Assembly: GCA_964567125.1 (NCBI GenBank)
Contig: CAZMLC010000117.1
Coordinates: 1 to 6,207, forward strand
Length of the DNA stretch: 6,207 nt
Source of the DNA: CAZMLC01 sp964567125
GTDB lineage: Bacteria; Verrucomicrobiota; Kiritimatiellia; RFP12; UBA1067
Direction of reading: 5' to 3'
The first letter of the stretch is position 1. Each line of letters opens with the position of its first letter. Of this stretch, positions 1 to 4,494 are shown piece by piece. The notes beneath the pieces were generated by a model that did not search any database, was not told where the DNA came from, and was given only the letters and a program-made list of their open reading frames with translations. Position numbers and translations under genes: made by a program.

Positions 1-25
1 CGCTATTTGCACATTCCATGCCAAT

Positions 26-56
26 CAGACAATGCCTATAAAATGCCCGTTGTCTG
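26..56. repeat. Inverted repeat, 7-bp perfect arms
   Basis: CAGACAA (26-32) is the exact reverse complement of TTGTCTG (50-56). Read as plus-strand RNA, the stem extends inward by a U-G wobble (33/49) and a G-C pair (34/48), giving about 9 pairs around a 13-base loop. Read as minus-strand RNA the extension is lost. ATGCC also occurs three times nearby (18-22, 32-36, 43-47). No T-run follows on either strand, so this is not called a terminator. It could be a structured untranslated region, a protein-binding site or chance. Confidence 0.35.
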
Positions 57-103
57 CATATGTAGTGTCAATTCAGCGTCTATTTAAGCAATGGCTGTTT
101 TCG

Positions 104-133
104 ATTATTGACTATCTGCTCAATAATTGAGCA
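104..133. repeat. Perfect 17-base dyad plus a third, competing half-site
   Basis: TGCTCAATAATTGAGCA (117-133) is a perfect inverted repeat: two 8-base arms around a single central A at 125. Upstream, ATTATTGA (104-111) is the exact reverse complement of TCAATAAT (120-127), which lies inside the dyad. Two structures are therefore possible and exclude each other. One pairs 117-123 with 127-133 over a 3-base loop. The other pairs 104-111 with 120-127 over an 8-base loop. A dyad with a 1-base centre also fits an operator for a dimeric regulator. No T-run follows, so a terminator is unlikely. Confidence 0.5.
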
Positions 134-140
134 TTCATTC

Positions 141-185
141 CAGCGGAGCACATCAGCGCCTATCCGATCCAAAGCCTCCGCTGAT
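141..185. repeat. Overlapping inverted repeats sharing a right arm
   Basis: CAGCGGAG (141-148) is the exact reverse complement of CTCCGCTG (176-183), an 8-bp stem over a 27-base loop. ATCAGCG (152-158) is the exact reverse complement of CGCTGAT (179-185), a 7-bp stem over a 20-base loop. The two stems compete for 179-183, so only one can form at a time. The position, about 40-85 bases past the stop of the HzsA-related gene, would put this in that gene's 3' untranslated RNA if transcription continues. There is no U-tract on the minus strand. Confidence 0.4.
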
Positions 186-225
186 CGTTGCAATCAACAG
201 AGACTCTGGATGATGCGCGTTTTTG

Positions 226-2766
226 TTATTTGCTGCTGACACTCTGCGGCGTGGGATTGTTTTCCGGCCAGAGTGAACGCCAGTAGGCCTGATCCACGGC
301 GAAGGGATCAAAGGGATCTTTTTCAAGGTCGAAGGTTTGCGGAAGAACGCCGTAACGCTTCATTTCGCGGATGTAGTCTTTATTCGGTTTCCAGCCCTTC
401 ATGCCCCAGGCAGGCTGCGCAGCATAGAGCGCGTTAGCCTCTTTGATGCCCGCCAGGATCTTCTGGTAATCCGGGTCGTTCGTGTCCTTGAAGATCGCCT
501 TGCCGCACCCCTCGGCTCCGCCGGCTGCTTTGGCCAGCGGCACGCGCAGCACTGCGGAATTCTCAGGATGCGTGATGTTGACCAGCAGCATTGAATCGTA
601 AAGCGCAGCCGGATCATTGGTGGTGGTCAATCGACCATGCACGCCGCCCTTGCGATCCCATTTCGGTGCCTCTTTGTCTTTGCGGATGCCCCAGTTGAAG
701 GGAATGCCGTTGACGTTGGCCTCTTTGGTGTTCTTATGGCACGAGGCGCAGCGGCGGCCCAGCACCGTATAGAGTCCACTCATGGCGCGGCTGTTCGCAC
801 GGCCGTAGTAATTCTGCTCCGTGGTGTTACGGATCGCGGCGCAACTGCCAGCATAAAGGCAGCCCGATTCAATCCAAAGCCATACGGTCCGCCAATCTTT
901 TTCCGATGCCTTGACGTTCTTGTGCTTACCACTCAGGTAGTCGAGCAGCGGACTTGCCGAGCTGCCGATCGTACGCGGCGCACGGTTACCCACGCCGTTC
1001 TCGCCATCCATCACGAGGCGGCGGAGCAGCAGAGAACGGTAGGAGCTGGCAAAGCCCAAGGAGATCCCTGCGGAAAGATCCAGCTTGCCCGCACGTTTTT
1101 CGGGCGAGTGGCAGCGCACGCAGTTGCGATCCAGCACAGGCTGGACATCGCGCTGATAATCCAGGACATCCGGATATCCTGCGAACGGTTCAATGGCAGA
1201 AGGCTTGCGCTGCAACGCCATCAGCGTGACCGGCGTGGACTTGGCCTCTGCCGCGCTGTTGCGTTCTTCGTGACAGCCAACGCAGGTAAAGCTTTCGCCG
1301 GGCATGACGTTGCAGAAGCTCTGCATGCGCTTGACCGAGCGATCGTTTTTATCCAAGGCCACAAAGAAAAGCGCGCGGCCTGCAGGGACGATGAAGGAGG
1401 CGCTACCATCTTCCTCCACGGGAACAGTACCCAGGACACGTTCGATGTTAAAACTGCCCGAGGCCGAGGTCAGATCCATGCCGCCGCTGAAGTTGATCGT
1501 CTTGGGTAAGACCTCCAGCACAAGGAGCTTCTTGATGTCGCCCGGCTTGATGCCGACCATGTTGCGGCCTATATAGACGTTCTGCAACACAAACTGGCCT
1601 TCGGCTTTCCCCGTCGCAGCCACATCGTCTGCGGTCCGCGAGGCCAACACGGCCTCGCGCGGACGCGGCAGCAACGGACGCGGCTCATGGACGTTGCTCT
1701 CTGAATCGACATAGAGCGGGCACTCCTTGCCGTTCCGATCCATGACCACAATCGAGCGGTCAATCGCCATCATAAAGAGGTCTTTGTTCAGCGGAATAGG
1801 GTCGTGATAATTCGCGCTTTTTGAGAGCTTGATGGCAGCCTCCAGACAATCCGGCCCTTGCAGCGGCGACACAATGGTCGGGATGCCGCGATGTTCGTTG
1901 CGGCCATGGCCCGGCGAAAAGCTGGCGATGATCTCCTGCGTACCGGGAATCGGCTGACCATCGATCATCACAGTCCACGAGTGCATATTGCCGTAAAAGA
2001 CATTGACGCTCGTGCCATCGGGATTCATGGTCCACAGCGCATGGTATTCCACCTGCGAACGATCCACATACTCCCAGCGCATAAAGAGAATGCGACCATC
2101 CGGCAGCACCGCAGGCGTATTGTCGTGCTCAATGCTGGCGGAGAGCTGGACAATCTTCGAACCATCCGGTTTGCAGCGATGCAGGATGCCGACCTGCGTA
2201 AACCAGCAGCCCACCCAGCGTTTGCAGCGCGTGGAGACAAAGACGATGTCGCCATCGGGTAACCAGCAGGGTTCGTAATCGTCCCACGGACCGCGCGTGA
2301 TCTGCTTCATCCCCGTTCCATCCGGCTGAATCGTGTAGAGGTTGAAATAGTCTGTATTGGCAGGACGGTACGAGAAGAGAATGGTCTTGCCATCGTAATG
2401 CACGGTGGGATCGCGCACGCTGCCGCCCTGTGCATCAAAAATCACCTGTTTCTGTTTCGTCGCGACGTTGTAGCGATACAGCGCGCTCTGATCGGGTTTA
2501 CCGTTGCCGAAATAGGCTTTGTCCAGCTCATTCGTACTGTAATATCCGATGTTGGCATACCAGTGACCATCACGATACGGAAGACGGGTACAATAGACAA
2601 TCTCGAGCCCTGCAGGGACGCGTTTCAGCAGCGACAGATCGACCGACGATGGCGGTTTAGGTGCTGGACTTTTCTTGGCCTTGGCAACAGGCGCAGCCTG
2701 CACGGCGCAGGCACAGCCCACGAGACTTCCGATCAGCATCGCGCTGACCACGCTTTTCATCCCCAT
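226..2766 (-). CDS. HzsA-related exported beta-propeller protein with three CxxCH haem-c motifs
   Basis: Length 846 residues from the start chosen here. Residues 1-25 form a signal sequence with a lipobox-like L-V-G-C ending at Cys18; an alternative signal peptidase I site lies near AVQA-A. Residues about 100-330 hold TolB/PD40-type propeller repeats: TIQPDGTGMKQIT at 145, RCKPDGSK at 197, WTMNPDGTSV at 245. This part has a Cys cluster (167, 181, 187, 198) and the motif FSPGHGRNEHRG near 283. Residues about 374-472 resemble the hydrazine synthase alpha middle domain, ending in the typical DGSASFIVPAGRALFFVALD stretch. Three CxxCH sites follow: CVGCH 495-499, CVRCH 549-553 (preceded by DYQRDVQPVLDRN, as in planctomycete cytochromes) and CASCH 673-677. 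The C-terminus (DPDYQK, REMKRYGVLP, YWRSLWP) matches this large PVC family. In anammox bacteria HzsA is part of hydrazine synthase; in other organisms the role is unknown to me, and no HzsB/C partner is seen here. The frame is open up to an ATG at 2904, but the Shine-Dalgarno and signal sequence support 2766. Confidence 0.85.
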   Translation of the reverse strand: MGMKSVVSAMLIGSLVGCACAVQAAPVAKAKKSPAPKPPSSVDLSLLKRVPAGLEIVYCTRLPYRDGHWYANIGYYSTNELDKAYFGNGKPDQSALYRYNVATKQKQVIFDAQGGSVRDPTVHYDGKTILFSYRPANTDYFNLYTIQPDGTGMKQITRGPWDDYEPCWLPDGDIVFVSTRCKRWVGCWFTQVGILHRCKPDGSKIVQLSASIEHDNTPAVLPDGRILFMRWEYVDRSQVEYHALWTMNPDGTSVNVFYGNMHSWTVMIDGQPIPGTQEIIASFSPGHGRNEHRGIPTIVSPLQGPDCLEAAIKLSKSANYHDPIPLNKDLFMMAIDRSIVVMDRNGKECPLYVDSESNVHEPRPLLPRPREAVLASRTADDVAATGKAEGQFVLQNVYIGRNMVGIKPGDIKKLLVLEVLPKTINFSGGMDLTSASGSFNIERVLGTVPVEEDGSASFIVPAGRALFFVALDKNDRSVKRMQSFCNVMPGESFTCVGCHEERNSAAEAKSTPVTLMALQRKPSAIEPFAGYPDVLDYQRDVQPVLDRNCVRCHSPEKRAGKLDLSAGISLGFASSYRSLLLRRLVMDGENGVGNRAPRTIGSSASPLLDYLSGKHKNVKASEKDWRTVWLWIESGCLYAGSCAAIRNTTEQNYYGRANSRAMSGLYTVLGRRCASCHKNTKEANVNGIPFNWGIRKDKEAPKWDRKGGVHGRLTTTNDPAALYDSMLLVNITHPENSAVLRVPLAKAAGGAEGCGKAIFKDTNDPDYQKILAGIKEANALYAAQPAWGMKGWKPNKDYIREMKRYGVLPQTFDLEKDPFDPFAVDQAYWRSLWPENNPTPQSVSSK

Positions 2767-2772
2767 ATGATT

Positions 2773-2784
2773 CCCCTCTTCCTC
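2773..2784 (-). promoter_or_regulatory. Ribosome binding site that decides the start of the HzsA-related gene
   Basis: On the minus strand GAGGAAGAGGGG is followed by 6 bases and then the ATG at 2766-2764. This purine-rich site is well placed for that ATG. It is 12 bases from a second in-frame ATG at 2760, which is less favourable. A longer reading from the ATG at 2904 would add 46 residues that are rich in Cys and Arg and do not resemble a signal peptide, and it would bury the signal sequence inside the protein. Confidence 0.7.
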
Positions 2785-2914
2785 GGTACATGAACGCCCT
2801 GTTCTGCACGCATACCGCGCAGCGCATGCGGACGGTTCCATTCCCCGGCACGCTTGCACGCGATTCCCCCGGTTTGACGATTCACCGATCACGTACACGC
2901 ACATGTATCGTATA

Positions 2915-2944
2915 GTTATAGCAAGTCAGGGCCTGTACACGCAA
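2915..2944 (-). promoter_or_regulatory. Candidate sigma70 promoter with extended -10 for the HzsA-related gene
   Basis: On the minus strand TTGCGT (2944-2939) is followed by an 18-base spacer and TATAAC (2920-2915). The -10 is preceded by TGC, giving an extended -10 (TGnTATAAC). The -10 matches the consensus at five of six positions and the -35 at three of six. Transcription would begin near 2908, giving a leader of about 140 bases before the ATG at 2766. That start would leave the ATG at 2904 essentially leaderless. The call assumes a standard housekeeping sigma factor. Confidence 0.4.
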
Positions 2945-2972
2945 CCTACAAGCGACGCATCGCGCCTTTTTT

Positions 2973-4418
2973 CTATTTCAGCGGCGCGGTGCCCGTCTTG
3001 TCGACCTGATATCCCCACCGGCGGATGTAGTCCATACCGGGGCGGAAATCATCGCCGGTCTTAGCCAGCAGACGCATCAGTTCTGCGTCGAGCTTCTCGC
3101 GGACCGCGCGGCAGGTCTCATCCGCGATACGGTTCTCGCGCTGATAGGGATCCTTCACGTTATCGTAGAGCAGCCAAGGACCGTCAAGCGTGCGCACATA
3201 GGTGTATTGTTTCGTGCGCACGCCGCGATAGGCGCGTCCGCCCTTTTCGGCGGTCCACTCGCCAAACGGCGCGTAACAGGCGATCAGCGCAGCGCCCTCT
3301 TCCGGTTCGGGCCTCTCACCGCGCAGCACCGCCGCATAATTCTCTCCTTGCACGGTATCCGGCACCTTTATTCCGCAGAGACCCAGCAAGGTCGGCATGA
3401 GATCCGGCGTGTTGATCAGCAGTTCGCTGACGCGTCCGCCGCGAATCTTCGCCGGATAGCGAACGAGGAGCGGCACGCGGATGGATTCATCCCAAGGACG
3501 CTGCTTGCGTATCTCGCCATGCGACCCGAGCATGTCGCCATGATCCGAGGTGAAGACGACGATCGTGTTGTCGCGCAAGCCCTGTTCCGCGAGCGTCTTG
3601 AGCAACTCGCCCAGCGCGCAATCGAGCGCCGCGATGTGCGCGTAATATCCGGCCAGATCCTTGCGGATCGCGGGCGTATCCGTCGCATTCGGGCGCAGCA
3701 CGATGCGCGCGGGATCGAACTGCGCGGCATAGGTCTGCGGTGCTGTCTGATAGGGATTGTGCGGAGGCCCCCAGGAGAGGACCAGCAGGAACGGCTTAGC
3801 GCCCTGCTTGCGCGTTGCAATATACCGCTGCGCCGCGCGCGTCTGGGCAAACGCGTCATATCCTTCCCACGTTTGAGGGACAGGGTTGTCCTGCGCATAA
3901 TACCGCGAATGCGTATACGCGTGCGAACACTCCAGCACGTTCCAGAAGTCAAAGCCCTGTCGCCGCTCTTGCGGGATGTATGCTGAACGCCCATGTCCGT
4001 CCACATGCCACTTGCCGATATACGCGGTATCGTACCCGGCGGCAGCATAGACCTTGGCTAGGGTGAGCGCGTTCGTATGCAGCGGCACATCGTTGATGAA
4101 GAGACCATGTTTCAATGGATATTGGCCCGTCAGCAAGCTAGCGCGATACGGCGTGCAGACCGGCGTGCAGGAAACCGCATATTTAAAACAGAGGCTCTCG
4201 GTGGCCAAGCGATCAAGCACCGGCGTCTTGCCGATCAGGTTGGGATCGTTTTCCCAGGTCGTGGCTTGGCCGCGCCACTGATCGGCAAAGACAAAAACAA
4301 CGTTCGGTTGCGCCTGCACGCTGAAGGCGCAGACGCACGCGGCGAGCAGCCCGCATACGTAGCGCCACACGCCATTGCGTCCGAACGTCTGCGCACAGTC
4401 ATTGATCCTGAACGTCAT
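2973..4418 (-). CDS. Exported formylglycine-dependent sulfatase (alkaline phosphatase superfamily)
   Basis: Length 481 residues, normal for the family. The N-terminus has a signal peptide (hydrophobic about 20-34) with a likely signal peptidase I site at SVQA-Q (36/37). A weak lipobox, LAAC ending at Cys28, is a poorer alternative. Catalytic features in order: metal-binding Asp46 in FADQWR; the CTPYR signature at 88-92 followed by ASLLTG, where Cys88 would be converted to formylglycine; GKWHVDG at 135-141 (Lys136, His138); GPPHNP with His220; TSDHGD with metal ligands Asp292 and His293; Lys305. All expected active-site positions are present, so it should hydrolyse sulfate esters in the periplasm or outside the cell. 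The C-terminal RGVRTKQYTYV and WLLYDNVKDPYQREN segments are typical of secreted PVC and Bacteroides sulfatases. The substrate cannot be read from the sequence; sulfated polysaccharide is a guess from the LamG neighbour. The DQWR motif also occurs in choline sulfatases and phosphonate monoester hydrolases, so those activities stay possible. The start has a good ribosome site. Confidence 0.95.
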   Translation of the reverse strand: MTFRINDCAQTFGRNGVWRYVCGLLAACVCAFSVQAQPNVVFVFADQWRGQATTWENDPNLIGKTPVLDRLATESLCFKYAVSCTPVCTPYRASLLTGQYPLKHGLFINDVPLHTNALTLAKVYAAAGYDTAYIGKWHVDGHGRSAYIPQERRQGFDFWNVLECSHAYTHSRYYAQDNPVPQTWEGYDAFAQTRAAQRYIATRKQGAKPFLLVLSWGPPHNPYQTAPQTYAAQFDPARIVLRPNATDTPAIRKDLAGYYAHIAALDCALGELLKTLAEQGLRDNTIVVFTSDHGDMLGSHGEIRKQRPWDESIRVPLLVRYPAKIRGGRVSELLINTPDLMPTLLGLCGIKVPDTVQGENYAAVLRGERPEPEEGAALIACYAPFGEWTAEKGGRAYRGVRTKQYTYVRTLDGPWLLYDNVKDPYQRENRIADETCRAVREKLDAELMRLLAKTGDDFRPGMDYIRRWGYQVDKTGTAPLK

Positions 4419-4424
4419 GAGTCT

Positions 4425-4429
4425 CTCCT
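4425..4429 (-). promoter_or_regulatory. Ribosome binding site of the sulfatase gene
   Basis: On the minus strand AGGAG is followed by AGACTC (6 bases) and then the ATG at 4418-4416. This is a near-consensus Shine-Dalgarno at ideal spacing and supports the annotated start, which also gives a complete signal peptide. Confidence 0.75.
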
Positions 4430-4439
4430 GCTACACGGC

Positions 4440-4469
4440 TTTATACGCTGTGCATGGTATCCAGATCAA
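4440..4469 (-). promoter_or_regulatory. Candidate sigma70 promoter for the sulfatase gene
   Basis: On the minus strand TTGATC (4469-4464) is followed by an 18-base spacer and TATAAA (4445-4440). The match is four of six at -35 and five of six at -10. Transcription would start near 4433, giving a leader of only about 15 bases that still contains the Shine-Dalgarno. The candidate sits in the 76-base gap after the LamG gene, so the sulfatase could be expressed separately, although read-through from the LamG gene is equally possible. Confidence 0.4.
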
Positions 4470-4494
4470 TCCTTGAGTTACAGGGCGCCATGTA

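Larger units (their letters stand above)
1..225. other. Intergenic region without a supported gene, rich in inverted repeats
   Basis: No convincing coding region is seen on either strand. The minus strand has only tiny ATG-initiated frames that stop within about 15 codons. The plus strand has a 42-codon frame open from the left edge (2-130) with no recognisable content. The first 60 bases are about 43% G+C by hand count, lower than the genes. The region lies downstream of the HzsA-related gene, so it should contain that gene's 3' end. It holds inverted repeats at 26-56, 104-133 and 141-185 (listed separately) and a small 11-base dyad, CAGAGACTCTG, at 198-208. No GC-rich hairpin followed by a T-run is seen in the minus direction, so no intrinsic terminator is called. 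Confidence 0.6.

Noticed and set aside
2..130. Plus-strand frame open from the left edge, 42 codons ending in TGA
   Set aside because: It could be the end of a convergent gene, but the length is within chance and no motif is recognised. Its end also overlaps the dyad at 117-133. Sequence to the left would decide.
198..208. CAGAGACTCTG dyad near the end of the HzsA-related gene
   Set aside because: An RNA hairpin would have at most 4 pairs with a 3-base loop and no following U-tract, so terminator function is not supported.
637..1509. Plus-strand open frame of 290 codons
   Set aside because: It lies entirely antisense to the haem-motif region of the HzsA-related gene. Its product is rich in Arg, His and Ala with no recognisable motif, so it is a shadow of the real gene.
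2951..2972. Terminator-like GCGACGCATCGC followed by a T-run on the plus strand
   Set aside because: The stem has only 4 pairs and the T-run is oriented for plus-strand transcription, where no gene exists. On the minus strand the run is A, so it cannot serve as an intrinsic terminator for the sulfatase.
3207..3986. Plus-strand open frame of 259 codons
   Set aside because: It is antisense to the sulfatase, whose active-site motifs are intact. The antisense product is Arg-rich and unlike any family I recognise.
4479..4494. Near-palindrome TACAGGGCGCCATGTA just after the LamG gene stop
   Set aside because: It has one mismatched pair and no loop. It would make a poor hairpin and has no T-run, so it is too weak to call a terminator or operator.
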